From positions 92,188 through 156,187 of the forward strand of contig NZ_WKJD01000002.1 of assembly GCF_009674665.1 (NCBI RefSeq): a stretch of 64,000 bases of DNA, written 5' to 3'. Every line of letters starts with the position of its first letter. Position 1 is the stretch's first letter. This document shows, piece by piece, positions 17,177 to 25,590 of the stretch. Under the pieces are notes generated by a model, which saw only the letters and a list, made by a program, of their open reading frames with translations, was not told the DNA's origin and made no database searches. The position numbers and the translations under genes are program-made. The DNA is from Agromyces kandeliae. Lineage in GTDB: Bacteria > Actinomycetota > Actinomycetes > Actinomycetales > Microbacteriaceae.

Positions 17177-17752
17177 ATGACGACCGTCAGCATCATCGGG
17201 AACGGCAACATGGGCACCGCCATCGGCGGCATCGTGGCGGCCGGGGGCAACACCGTCGAGTACGTGGGTCGCGACGCGGCCGAGCCGGTCTCGGGCGACA
17301 TCGTCGTCCTCGCCGTCCCCTACCCCGCCGTCGCCGAGATCATCGAGGCGCGGCGCGAGCAGCTCGCCGGCAAGGTCGTGGTCGACATCACGAACCCCCT
17401 GAACTTCGAGACCTTCGACTCCCTCGTGGTCCCGGCAGACGGGTCGGCCGCCGCGGTGATCGCCGCGGCGCTGCCCGAGTCGCGCGTGCTCAAGGCCTTC
17501 AACACGAACTTCGCCGCCACGCTCGCCGCGAAGACCGTCGGGGGCGCCCAGCCCACGACCGTCCTGGTCGCCGGCGACGACGAGCTGGCCAAGCGGGCAC
17601 TCCTCGACGTCGTCCGCGCCGGAGGAGTGAACGCGGTCGACGCGGGCGCGCTGTCGCGCGCACGCGAGCTCGAGTCGGTCGGGTTCCTGCAGCTCACGCT
17701 CGCCGTCCAGGAGAAGGTCGGCTGGAACGCGGGCGTCGCCCTCGTCGCCTGA
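17177..17752 (+). CDS. NADP(F420)-binding oxidoreductase
   Basis: A 191-residue protein with an N-terminal Rossmann motif (SIIGNGNMGTAIG) and the NPL and KAFNTNFA segments typical of F420-dependent NADP reductase-like proteins (NAD-binding 2 / F420 oxidoreductase family). Full F420:NADP reductases are slightly longer, so the exact substrate is uncertain. It is expressed from a strong-looking promoter under the divergent MarR, which suggests induction by a toxic or redox-active compound. Confidence 0.8.
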   Translation: MTTVSIIGNGNMGTAIGGIVAAGGNTVEYVGRDAAEPVSGDIVVLAVPYPAVAEIIEARREQLAGKVVVDITNPLNFETFDSLVVPADGSAAAVIAAALPESRVLKAFNTNFAATLAAKTVGGAQPTTVLVAGDDELAKRALLDVVRAGGVNAVDAGALSRARELESVGFLQLTLAVQEKVGWNAGVALVA

Positions 17753-17766
17753 CCCGCACCGCCCGT

Positions 17767-17800
17767 GCAGCGCCCCGGAGCCTCGGCCCCGGGGCGCTGC
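17767..17800 (+). terminator. GC-rich hairpin terminator
   Basis: GCAGCGCCCCGG (17767-17778) pairs perfectly with CCGGGGCGCTGC (17789-17800) across a 10-nt loop, 15 nt after the oxidoreductase stop. There is no T-tract, as is common in actinobacteria. Confidence 0.7.
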
Positions 17801-17924
17801 TGCGCGCCGTCCCACCACGCCGCCGCAACCCGTTGACTCGCCCCGGCTCCGGGAGGAACGTTGAGGTGACGGACCGCGATGCGCGACCGCGATCCGGCGC
17901 AGCACCAGCCGGGAGGAGAACGAC

Positions 17925-18218
17925 ATGAACGGCGACCCGCTGAACCCGTGGGAGGCGAAGGACCGACTCGGACCCGCCGGGGACCTCAACCCCGACAGCC
18001 CCGACCTCACCGGCACGATCAACACGGTCGGCCTCGGGGCCGCGTTCCCCGGCGACCGCGCGGCGGAGCGCGAGGCCGAGGACGCCGAGCAGACGGCCGC
18101 CGGCGGTGTCGGCGACACCGGCCCGGAGCCCGCCCCGGATGCCGACGACCTCGAGGCCGACAACGAGGTCGAGGAGGAGATGATCGAGACCGTCGACCCC
18201 GCGAATCCCCCCGACTGA
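17925..18218 (+). CDS. Small acidic hypothetical protein
   Basis: A 97-residue, strongly acidic and probably disordered protein (many Asp, Glu, Pro and Gly; ends DPANPPD). GGGAGGAG lies about 7 nt before the ATG. It has no membrane segment and I recognise no domain. It precedes the LMF1-like gene by 49 nt. Confidence 0.65.
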   Translation: MNGDPLNPWEAKDRLGPAGDLNPDSPDLTGTINTVGLGAAFPGDRAAEREAEDAEQTAAGGVGDTGPEPAPDADDLEADNEVEEEMIETVDPANPPD

Positions 18219-18267
18219 GGGGCCGTTCGGCCCGGGTCGCCGCGCCCGTGCGGGCTAGCGTGACGAC

Positions 18268-19824
18268 GTGGACTGGTCCGCCTGGTTCGCCTGGTTCGAC
18301 GCCCGCGATGCCGACCTCGCGCGCGAGGTCCTCCAGCGCGGCATCGCCGCGCTCTTCCTGGTCGCCTTCCTCTCGACGCTGAACCAGTTCCGCCCGTTGC
18401 TCGGGGAGCACGGCCTCCTACCGGTTCCGAGCCTGTTGCGTGCGGTCGACGACGCGGAGCGGCGCGTCCGCGAGCGCGCCGAGCGCGCCGGCGAGCCGGT
18501 CGGGCGGCTGACGCGCACCCGCCGACGCGGGTTCCTCGGTCCGACGATCTTCCGACGGTGGGCCTACAGCGACTCCCGGCTGGTCGCCGTCTGCGCCGTC
18601 GGCATGGTGCTCGCGGCATCCGTCGTCGTCGGCCTGCCGCAGCTCGGCCCGCCCTGGGTGCCGATGCTCGCCTTCCTCGCGATGTGGTCGCTCTACCTCT
18701 CGATCGTGAGCGTCGGCCAGACGTTCTACGGCTTCGGGTGGGAGATGCTGCTCTGCGAGGCCGGGTTCCTCGTCGCGTTCCTCGGGTCTCGGGAGGTGCC
18801 CCCGCCGCTCCCGACCATCGTGCTCGTCTGGTGGCTCGTGTTCCGGCTCGAGTTCGGCGCGGGCATGATCAAGATCCGCGGCGATCGGGCGTGGCGCGAC
18901 CTCACCGCCCTCTACTACCACCACGAGACGCAGCCGATGCCCGGGCCGCTCAGCCGGCAGGCGCACCTCCTGCCGAGGTGGTTCCACCGGCTCGAGGTGG
19001 TGGGGAACCACACGGCCCAGCTGGTCGTGCCCTTCCTGCTGTTCGCACCGCAGCCCGTGCGCACGATCGCGGCCGCGATCGTCATCGGCACGCAGCTGTG
19101 GCTCGTGATCACCGGGAACTTCGCATGGCTGAACTGGATCACGATCGTGCTCGCCTTCGGGGCGGTCGGCGACGGAGCCGTGCAATGGGTCCTGCCCTGG
19201 CTCCCGCTCGACGCGATCGAGGCGCCGGCGGATGCCGCGAGCCCGCCGTGGTGGATCGCGATCGTGCTGCTCGTCACCGCGTTCGTCCTCTGGCTCAGCC
19301 GCCATCCGCTCAGGAACCTGTTCTCGAAGCGGCAGCTGATGAACGCGAGCTTCGACCGGTACATGCTGGTCAACGCATACGGCGCCTTCGGGTCGGTGAC
19401 CAGGCAGCGGGTCGAGGTCGTGGTCGAGGGCACGAGGGACGACCCGCGGGACCCGGCCGCGGAGTGGTCGGAATACGGCTTCAAGGGCAAGCCCGGCGAT
19501 GCGAGGCGGATCCCGCGCCAGTTCGCGCCGTACCACCTGCGGCTCGACTGGCTCATGTGGTTCCTCCCGCTCGGCCGCCTCGAGGAGCCGTGGTTCCTCA
19601 GGTTCCTCGAGCGGCTGCTCGAGGCGGATGCCGCCACGCTGCGCCTGCTCGCGCACGACCCCTTCGGCGGCGAGCGACCGCGGTCGGTCCGGGCCCGCAC
19701 CGAGCTCTACCGCTTCAGCACACGAGACGAGCATCGCCGCACCCGGCAGGTCTGGATGCGCCACCCGCTCGGGACCGCGATCCCGCCGCTCTCGCTCGAC
19801 GGCGAGGTGCGCGATCTCGACTGA
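18268..19824 (+). CDS. Lipase maturation factor (LMF1)-like membrane protein
   Basis: A 518-residue polytopic membrane protein with about eight hydrophobic segments. Motifs such as YYHHETQPMPGPLS, WFHRLEVVGNHTAQL and FSKRQLMNASFDRYMLVNAYGAFGSVT are characteristic of the lipase maturation factor family, which in animals helps lipoprotein lipase fold in the ER. The bacterial role is unknown. Start is GTG with TAGCGT 6 nt upstream and no Shine-Dalgarno, so it is probably leaderless. It has no operon partner. Confidence 0.85.
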   Translation: MDWSAWFAWFDARDADLAREVLQRGIAALFLVAFLSTLNQFRPLLGEHGLLPVPSLLRAVDDAERRVRERAERAGEPVGRLTRTRRRGFLGPTIFRRWAYSDSRLVAVCAVGMVLAASVVVGLPQLGPPWVPMLAFLAMWSLYLSIVSVGQTFYGFGWEMLLCEAGFLVAFLGSREVPPPLPTIVLVWWLVFRLEFGAGMIKIRGDRAWRDLTALYYHHETQPMPGPLSRQAHLLPRWFHRLEVVGNHTAQLVVPFLLFAPQPVRTIAAAIVIGTQLWLVITGNFAWLNWITIVLAFGAVGDGAVQWVLPWLPLDAIEAPADAASPPWWIAIVLLVTAFVLWLSRHPLRNLFSKRQLMNASFDRYMLVNAYGAFGSVTRQRVEVVVEGTRDDPRDPAAEWSEYGFKGKPGDARRIPRQFAPYHLRLDWLMWFLPLGRLEEPWFLRFLERLLEADAATLRLLAHDPFGGERPRSVRARTELYRFSTRDEHRRTRQVWMRHPLGTAIPPLSLDGEVRDLD

Positions 19825-19877
19825 CTCCCATGCGCCACCCGGCATAGACTCGGCCGCGGTTCGGCGAGAATGGGCGC

Positions 19878-20684
19878 ATGGACTTCTCCCTCGAGTTCAC
19901 GCCCGACCTGTTGGCCGTGTTCCTGACCCTGTTCGTGCTCGAAGTCGTGCTCGGCGTCGACAACGTGATCTTCATCTCGATCCTCGCCGCGAAGCTGCCG
20001 GTCGAGCAGCAGGCGCGGGCGCGGAACCTCGGGCTCACGCTCGCCATGCTCATGCGCGTGGGCCTCGTCTTCGCGGCCGGCTGGATCATCACGCTGAAGG
20101 AGGACCTCTTCACCCTCTGGGGGATGGGCTTCTCCGGCCGCGACCTGATCCTCATCGCGGGCGGCGTCTTCCTGGTCTACAAGGCCGTCTCGGAGATCCA
20201 CCACAAGCTCGAGGGCGACGAGGAGCACACGACCGGAGCCGGCACGGCGACCTTCGGTGCCGTGATCGCCCAGATCCTCGCGCTCGACGTCGTGTTCTCC
20301 CTGGACTCCGTGATCACGGCGGTCGGCATGACCGAGAACATGATCGTCATCATCACGGTCGTGGTGCTCTCGTTCGGCATCATGCTGTTCGCGGCGCGCT
20401 ACATCTTCGCGTTCGTCAACCGGCACCCCACGGTGAAGATGCTCGCCCTGTCGTTCCTCCTGCTCATCGGCGTGTTCCTCGTCGCGGACGGCTTCGGCGT
20501 CAAGATCGACAAGGCCCTGATCTACGTGCCGATGGCCTTCGCCATCTTCGTCGAGGCGCTGAACCTCGCCGCCGCGGCGCGCAGGCGCACGCGCGCGGGC
20601 GAGAAGCCGGCGGAGCCGGTGCACCTGCACCAGCAGTACGTCGACGACACCGGCACGGCCCTGGAGCCGGCCTCCCGGGACTGA
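19878..20684 (+). CDS. TerC-family integral membrane protein
   Basis: A 268-residue protein with about seven membrane helices and the two acidic TerC motifs LGVDNVIF (near residue 26) and DVVFSLDSV (near 138). The family is linked to tellurite resistance and manganese export or metalation of secreted proteins. The C-terminal tail is hydrophilic (HLHQQYVDD). GAGAAT 6 nt before the ATG suggests a leaderless transcript. Confidence 0.88.
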   Translation: MDFSLEFTPDLLAVFLTLFVLEVVLGVDNVIFISILAAKLPVEQQARARNLGLTLAMLMRVGLVFAAGWIITLKEDLFTLWGMGFSGRDLILIAGGVFLVYKAVSEIHHKLEGDEEHTTGAGTATFGAVIAQILALDVVFSLDSVITAVGMTENMIVIITVVVLSFGIMLFAARYIFAFVNRHPTVKMLALSFLLLIGVFLVADGFGVKIDKALIYVPMAFAIFVEALNLAAAARRRTRAGEKPAEPVHLHQQYVDDTGTALEPASRD

Positions 20685-20694
20685 GCCGCGCGCG

Positions 20695-21498
20695 TCAGGC
20701 GCCGCGAAGGTAGTCGAGCTGCGCCCTGACGGATGCCTCGGCGGCGCCGCGCACGGCGGGGTCGACATCGGCGTACACCGCGTCGGTGACGGCTTCGGCG
20801 CTCGCGGCGTCACCGAGACGCGCGAGTGCGGCGCGCACCTGGTCGAGTCGTTCGGCGCGGTGCGCGAGGTAGGCGTCGCAGATCGCGGCGAGGTCGGGGA
20901 GCGCCGGCCCGTGACCGGGCAGCACCACGACGGGACCCGACGTGGTGGCGGCGGCGATGCCGATCGTCAGCAGCCGGTCGAGCGCGTCGAGGTACGGGCC
21001 CAGCGCGCCGTCGGGATGGGCGATGATCGTGGTGCCGCGCCCGAGCACCGTGTCGCCCGTGAGGACGCCGAGGGGTTCGCCGCCCTCGCCCCGGAGGACG
21101 ATGCACATCGAGTCGGAGGTGTGGCCGGGCGTGGCCAGGATCTCGAGTCGGAATCCGCCCGCGACGATGACCTCGCCGTCGGCCAGGGGGTCCGCACCGC
21201 GGCACCAGGCCGGGTCGATCGCGCGCACGGGTGCTCCGGTGAGCTCGGCGAACGCGTCGACCGCCTCGGTGTGGTCGGGATGGCGATGCGTGATGAGCAC
21301 CAGTGCGACGCCGCCCCCGGCGAGGCGGGCGAGGTGCTCGGCATCCGCCGGCCCCGGGTCGACGACGACGGAGCCCGCCGCGCCCTCGGCGCGGAGGACC
21401 CACGAGTTCGTGCCGTCGAGCGTCATCGGCCCCGGATTGGGTGCGCGGACGAGGGTGACGCCGTCGGGGAGCGGGGGAGCTTCGGCGGTCTCGGCCAT
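20695..21498 (-). CDS. Metallo-beta-lactamase fold hydrolase
   Basis: A 267-residue cytoplasmic hydrolase. The metal motif THRHPDH gives H71, H73, D75 and H76, with TPGHTSDS and LPGHGP supplying further ligands. It has the C-terminal helical region of LACTB2/glyoxalase II-like proteins. Substrate unknown. It is divergent from a NUDIX gene with only 35 nt between starts. TACACT lies 6 nt before the ATG, so the mRNA is probably leaderless. This pair suggests shared housekeeping of nucleotides or CoA derivatives, which is inference. Confidence 0.85.
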   Translation of the reverse strand: MAETAEAPPLPDGVTLVRAPNPGPMTLDGTNSWVLRAEGAAGSVVVDPGPADAEHLARLAGGGVALVLITHRHPDHTEAVDAFAELTGAPVRAIDPAWCRGADPLADGEVIVAGGFRLEILATPGHTSDSMCIVLRGEGGEPLGVLTGDTVLGRGTTIIAHPDGALGPYLDALDRLLTIGIAAATTSGPVVVLPGHGPALPDLAAICDAYLAHRAERLDQVRAALARLGDAASAEAVTDAVYADVDPAVRGAAEASVRAQLDYLRGA

Positions 21499-21533
21499 GT
21501 CCGAAGTGTAGCCACCCGCGTATCCTGTTCGGC

Positions 21534-22253
21534 ATGCACGTCGAGGTGGATTCCGATGGCGAACCGACCGTCGGGTCGGCCGCGACCGTGGTGATCCTGC
21601 GCCAGGGCGCGCGCGGGGTCGAGGTGCTCCTCGGGGAGCGGACGCACCGCGGATCGTTCGCCGGGGCATGGGTGTTCCCCGGGGGTGCGGTCGACGAGTC
21701 GGATGCCGCGGGCGATCCGATCGACTCCGCGTCGGCGGCGAGGCGGGCCGCCGTGCGGGAGACCCTCGAGGAGGTCGGCCTGGAGCTCGTCGCCGAGGAT
21801 CTCGTCGAGTTCGCGCTCTGGAGCCCGCCGAAGGGGGTGCCGAAGCGGATGCGCACGCGGTTCTTCGCGGCGCGTGCGCCGGTGCCTTCGCCCGAGATCA
21901 GGCTGGCGGCCGACGAACTGGTCCAGGCGGAGTGGCTCACGCCGACCGAGGCGCTCGAGCACCACGCCGACGGAGCGATGACGCTCTTCCCGCCGACCTG
22001 GGTCACGCTGCACGAGCTCCGGACCGCGCCCGACGTGGACACGGCGATCGCGATGCTCGACGCGCACGAACTGCGCGCGTACGTCGGGCGGTTCGACGAC
22101 GACCGGACGACGCTCTACTGGCAGGAGGACGAGCACTTCCACACCGACGACCGCGCGCATCGGGCCGTGCCCGACGATGGGCCGGACGCCGACGGTCCTC
22201 GCCATCGGCTGATGATGGACCGCCTGCCCTGGGTGTACCTGCACTCGTTCTGA
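21534..22253 (+). CDS. NUDIX hydrolase
   Basis: A 239-residue NUDIX protein. The Nudix box begins at FPGGAVDE (48-55) and ends RETLEEVG (75-82), with the extra residues between the halves seen in NUDT7/NUDT19-type CoA or nucleotide-sugar pyrophosphatases. The substrate cannot be fixed from sequence. TATCCT lies 7 nt before the ATG, so it is probably leaderless. It shares the 35-nt intergenic region with the divergent hydrolase gene. Confidence 0.88.
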   Translation: MHVEVDSDGEPTVGSAATVVILRQGARGVEVLLGERTHRGSFAGAWVFPGGAVDESDAAGDPIDSASAARRAAVRETLEEVGLELVAEDLVEFALWSPPKGVPKRMRTRFFAARAPVPSPEIRLAADELVQAEWLTPTEALEHHADGAMTLFPPTWVTLHELRTAPDVDTAIAMLDAHELRAYVGRFDDDRTTLYWQEDEHFHTDDRAHRAVPDDGPDADGPRHRLMMDRLPWVYLHSF

Positions 22254-22296
22254 CGATCGTGCGGTGACGGGGACGGATGGTCGCTCGGGACCTTCG

Positions 22297-22330
22297 CTAG
22301 AGAATCTAGTATCAAGGTCATGTAGTATCA
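22297..22330 (+). promoter_or_regulatory. Autoregulatory site and promoter of the MarR gene at 22336
   Basis: CTAGAGAATCTAG (22297-22309) has perfect 5-bp arms. TAGTATCA occurs twice, at 22307-22314 and 22323-22330. The second TAGTAT serves as a -10, 7 nt before the ATG. This AT-rich patch in a GC-rich genome is a likely operator of the regulator itself. Confidence 0.55.
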
Positions 22331-22335
22331 GCTGG

Positions 22336-22893
22336 ATGTCTGACAAGCGATCATCGGGGTACTGGTATTCCGCCGATCGCACCCGACGAGGGGTCGCGGT
22401 CCTGAACGCGCTGCGCGACTATCGCGCGGCCGAGGCGGCGATGCGTCGCCGCACGCGATCGGCGATGCGGATGGGCGAGACCGACCTGCTCGCCATCCGC
22501 TACCTGCTGAAGCGCGAGGGCGAGGGGCGATCGGTGAGCCCCAAGGACCTGGCCGCCCACCTGGGGATCTCGTCCGCATCGACGACCGTCCTCATCGATC
22601 GCCTGGTGCGCAGCGGGCACGTCGAGCGGAGGCCGCATCCCACGGATCGGCGTGCGCTCGTCATCGCGCCCACGATCGCGAGCGACGACGAGGTCCGGGC
22701 GACGCTCGGCGAGATGCACCGGCGGATGATCGACGTCGCAGAGGGCCTCGGCAAGGACGAAGCGGTCGTCGTCCTCGAGTTCCTCGACTCCATGCGCGAT
22801 GCGGTGGACAGCGTTCAGGACGCGGCCGGCGACGAGGCCCCTGCGGCGCAGGTGACCGCGATCGATGCCGCCAGGAGCGCCACCGGATCCTGA
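22336..22893 (+). CDS. MarR-family transcriptional regulator
   Basis: A 185-residue winged-helix protein. LAIRYLLKREGEG, LAAHLGISSASTTVLIDRLVRSGHVERRPHPTDRRALVIAPT is the MarR core, with flanking helices for dimerisation. ATG at 22336 is preferred because TAGTAT precedes it by 7 nt. A CTAG-containing palindrome is found both upstream of this gene and before the kinase gene that follows, so it may control both; that is inference. Confidence 0.85.
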   Translation: MSDKRSSGYWYSADRTRRGVAVLNALRDYRAAEAAMRRRTRSAMRMGETDLLAIRYLLKREGEGRSVSPKDLAAHLGISSASTTVLIDRLVRSGHVERRPHPTDRRALVIAPTIASDDEVRATLGEMHRRMIDVAEGLGKDEAVVVLEFLDSMRDAVDSVQDAAGDEAPAAQVTAIDAARSATGS

Positions 22894-22985
22894 CCCGTCG
22901 AAGACGACGACGTTTCTCCGCCTTGTCAAGCCTCCCAGCCGGAATTGTTGCGCGAGACCCCGTCGCTGATACTTCTCAGAAGGAG

Positions 22986-23018
22986 TTGTCCGGCGAGATG
23001 CTAGTTAGATAAACTAGC
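22986..23018 (+). promoter_or_regulatory. Kinase promoter with CTAG palindrome
   Basis: GCTAGTT (23000-23006) and AACTAGC (23012-23018) are perfect 7-bp arms around AGATA. TTGTCC (22986-22991) and TAAACT (23010-23015), 18 nt apart, could be the -35 and -10, which would put the palindrome over the -10. The CTAG core resembles the site before the neighbouring marR gene. Confidence 0.5.
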
Positions 23019-23072
23019 GAAAATCGCCACAACACATGAAGCGGCCGCACGGCCGAGGAGAAGAGGCCGCGA

Positions 23073-24329
23073 ATGCACGGGTCTGCACCCATCGACGGCC
23101 CCGCCTCGCCGCCGGGCCCGGGTCCGGCCGGCATGCCCGGCGTCGGCGTCCGCACCGACCCGACCCGTCGCACCGATCCCGCGACTCGCACCGATCCGGG
23201 GCAGGCAGCGTACGGCGACCCGAGCCTCCGCACCGACCCGGGCGCGATGCCCGTCGTGCCGTCCGTGACCCCGAGGCCGGCTCCGGCCCCCGGATACGAC
23301 GCGCCGGCACCGCAGGAGCCCGAGCCTTCCGCCGACTCCGCGCCGCGGTACGAGTTCCTCGAGCACATCGGTTCCGGCGGCATGGCCGACGTCTACCGTG
23401 CGCGCGACAACGAACTCGGCCGCCACGTCGCCGTCAAGCTCTTCCGCGAGACCGAGGAGACGGTCGCCGACCAGCAGCGACGCGAGCGCGAGATCAACCT
23501 CCTGAGCGGCTTGACCCACGTGGGGCTCGTGCCCGTCCACGACGCCGGGCGCCTCATGCACGCGGGCATCGAGCGTCGGTACCTCGTGATGGAGCTCATC
23601 GACGGGCTCTCGCTCGCGCACCGCATCGCCGAGGGGCCGATCAAGCCGCGCCAGGTCGCCGACATCGGCGCGCAGGTCGCCGACGTCCTCAGCTACGTCC
23701 ACGGACGCGGCGTGATCCACCGCGACATCAAGCCCGAGAACATCCTCATCAGCGAGGTCCCCACCTTCGGGTACACGTTGATGACCCGACTCGCCGACTT
23801 CGGCGTCGCGCAGTTCGTCGACGGGACGAGGCTCACCGGTCACGGCACCATCATGGGCACCGCCGCCTACATCTCGCCCGAGCAGGCGCGGGGCGAGGAG
23901 GTCACCGCGGCCACCGACATCTACTCGCTCGGACTCGTGCTGCTCGAGGCGCTCAAGGGCGAACGCGAGTACACGGGCACGCCCATCGAGGCCGCGCTCG
24001 CACGGCTGCACCGCCCGCCCGCCATCCCCGAGGACCTCAGCGCCGAGTGGCGCTCGATCCTCGGCGCGATGACCGCGGACGATCCTGCCGTGCGCCCGAA
24101 CGCGCACGACGTCGCGAGCACCATGCGCGACCTCATCCGCCTCATGATCCTCCAGACGCAGGTGCGGAAGGGGCGCGTCCCCGTCTGGGCCCGTGCGAGC
24201 GGGAATGCGGACGACGGCGCCGACCGGCGGCGCCGGCACGCGGGCATGGTCGGCATGGTGCTCGGCGTGCTCGGCGTCGGCATCGCGATCGCCGTCGGCA
24301 TCGCGGCGGGCACCGGACTGATCGGGTAG
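23073..24329 (+). CDS. Membrane-anchored Ser/Thr protein kinase, PknB type
   Basis: A 418-residue Hanks-type kinase. The N-terminal 90 residues are Pro-rich and carry five TDP repeats (RTDP, RRTDP, TRTDP). The kinase domain runs from about 93 to 350: GSGGMADV glycine loop, K122 in VAVKLF, D218 in HRDIKPEN, D242 in ADFG, and the activation segment GTIMGTAAYISPEQA. One transmembrane helix at the very C-terminus (about 392-416) anchors it, with no extracellular PASTA domains. The TDP threonines may be autophosphorylation or FHA-docking sites; that is inference. Confidence 0.9.
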   Translation: MHGSAPIDGPASPPGPGPAGMPGVGVRTDPTRRTDPATRTDPGQAAYGDPSLRTDPGAMPVVPSVTPRPAPAPGYDAPAPQEPEPSADSAPRYEFLEHIGSGGMADVYRARDNELGRHVAVKLFRETEETVADQQRREREINLLSGLTHVGLVPVHDAGRLMHAGIERRYLVMELIDGLSLAHRIAEGPIKPRQVADIGAQVADVLSYVHGRGVIHRDIKPENILISEVPTFGYTLMTRLADFGVAQFVDGTRLTGHGTIMGTAAYISPEQARGEEVTAATDIYSLGLVLLEALKGEREYTGTPIEAALARLHRPPAIPEDLSAEWRSILGAMTADDPAVRPNAHDVASTMRDLIRLMILQTQVRKGRVPVWARASGNADDGADRRRRHAGMVGMVLGVLGVGIAIAVGIAAGTGLIG

Positions 24330-24452
24330 CCGGGGTGGCGATCTCTCCGATCCGCAGGGCGATGCCGCGGGCGGCGGCAGGGGGGCTCTCGGCGCGCCGC
24401 GTCGCGGCGTGCCGACCGCGCCCGCGCGGGTCCCGGGCGTAGCGTCGCAGCC

Positions 24453-25586
24453 ATGTGGAGACGCGTGGCCGGTGCCATCCGCAATCCCGAGCCGACCGTG
24501 CAGGCGGAGGTGACGGCCGATCAGGATCCGAGCGCGCCGGAAGTGCGCGTCCGGGCCTTCCGGATCGGCTTCGTCGGCGCGATCGGCGTCCTGCTGGCCC
24601 TGTTCGTCGGCGGCATCGTCGGCCAGCTCAGCACCGTCATCCTCTACATCGCGCTCGCGCTCTTCCTGGCGCTCGGCCTCGACCCCATCGTGAGCTGGCT
24701 CCAGCGCCGGGGGATGCCGCGGTGGGTCGCGATCCTCATCGTGTTCGCGTTCGTCATCGGCATCTTCATCGGCCTGATCGCCACCATCGTGCCGATCGTC
24801 GTCACGCAGATCACCGAGGTCGTCACCAACTGGGAGCAGATCGTCGCGGACTTCCAGGACAGCGACCTCGTCGCCTGGATCGGCTCGATCACCGGCAGCA
24901 CCACCTGGCTCTCGGACTCGATCGCCGCCATCGGCGACTGGTTCGCCGACCCGGCCAACATCGGGGCGCTCACGGGCGGCATCCTCGCGGTCGGCGCCGG
25001 CATCGCCGGGGGATTCACGGGCGCGACGATCGTGCTGATCCTCACCCTGTACTTCCTCGCCTCGCTCGACGCCATGAAGCGCTACGCGTCGCGCTTCGTC
25101 CCGGCGTCGTCGCGCAACGGGTTCGTCGACGTCTCGCAGGAGATCACCGGGTCGGTCGGTCGCTACGTCATCGGGCAGATCAGCCTCGCCTCGGTGAATG
25201 CGGTGCTCAGCCTCGTCTTCCTCACGATCATCGGCGCGCCCGCGCCGATCCTGCTCGCCTTCCTCGCGTTCCTCGGCTCGCTGGTGCCGCTCGTCGGAAC
25301 GCTCACCGGCGCGATCATCATCTCGCTGATCTGCCTCGCGGCCTCGCCCGCGACGGGCCTGGCCGCGGCGATCTACTACCTCGTCTACATGCAGCTCGAG
25401 GCGTACGTGCTCAGTCCGCGGATCATGAGCCGTGCGGTCGCGGTGCCGGGCGCGCTCGTCGTGATCGCGGCGGTCGCCGGCGGCACGCTGGGCGGTGTGC
25501 TCGGCGCGCTCGTCGCGATCCCGGTCGCCGCGTCGCTGATCATCATCGTGGAGAAGGTGATCTTCCCGCGGCAGGACGCCGCGTGA
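24453..25586 (+). CDS. AI-2E family transporter
   Basis: A 377-residue polytopic membrane protein with about eight helices, including the family-typical ALFLALGLDPIVSWLQRRGMPR and FLGSLVPLVGTLTGAIIISLICL segments. Members export varied small molecules or ions, and autoinducer-2 export is shown only for some. TAGCGT lies 7 nt before the ATG, so it is probably leaderless. It converges on the acetyltransferase gene with 4 nt between the stops and no visible terminator. Confidence 0.85.
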   Translation: MWRRVAGAIRNPEPTVQAEVTADQDPSAPEVRVRAFRIGFVGAIGVLLALFVGGIVGQLSTVILYIALALFLALGLDPIVSWLQRRGMPRWVAILIVFAFVIGIFIGLIATIVPIVVTQITEVVTNWEQIVADFQDSDLVAWIGSITGSTTWLSDSIAAIGDWFADPANIGALTGGILAVGAGIAGGFTGATIVLILTLYFLASLDAMKRYASRFVPASSRNGFVDVSQEITGSVGRYVIGQISLASVNAVLSLVFLTIIGAPAPILLAFLAFLGSLVPLVGTLTGAIIISLICLAASPATGLAAAIYYLVYMQLEAYVLSPRIMSRAVAVPGALVVIAAVAGGTLGGVLGALVAIPVAASLIIIVEKVIFPRQDAA

Positions 25587-25590
25587 ACGG

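Noticed and set aside
17851..17870. Possible fourth copy of the palindromic element (TCCGGGAGGAACGTTG)
   Set aside because: Only one arm is visible and the internal GGCGTGTCG is missing.
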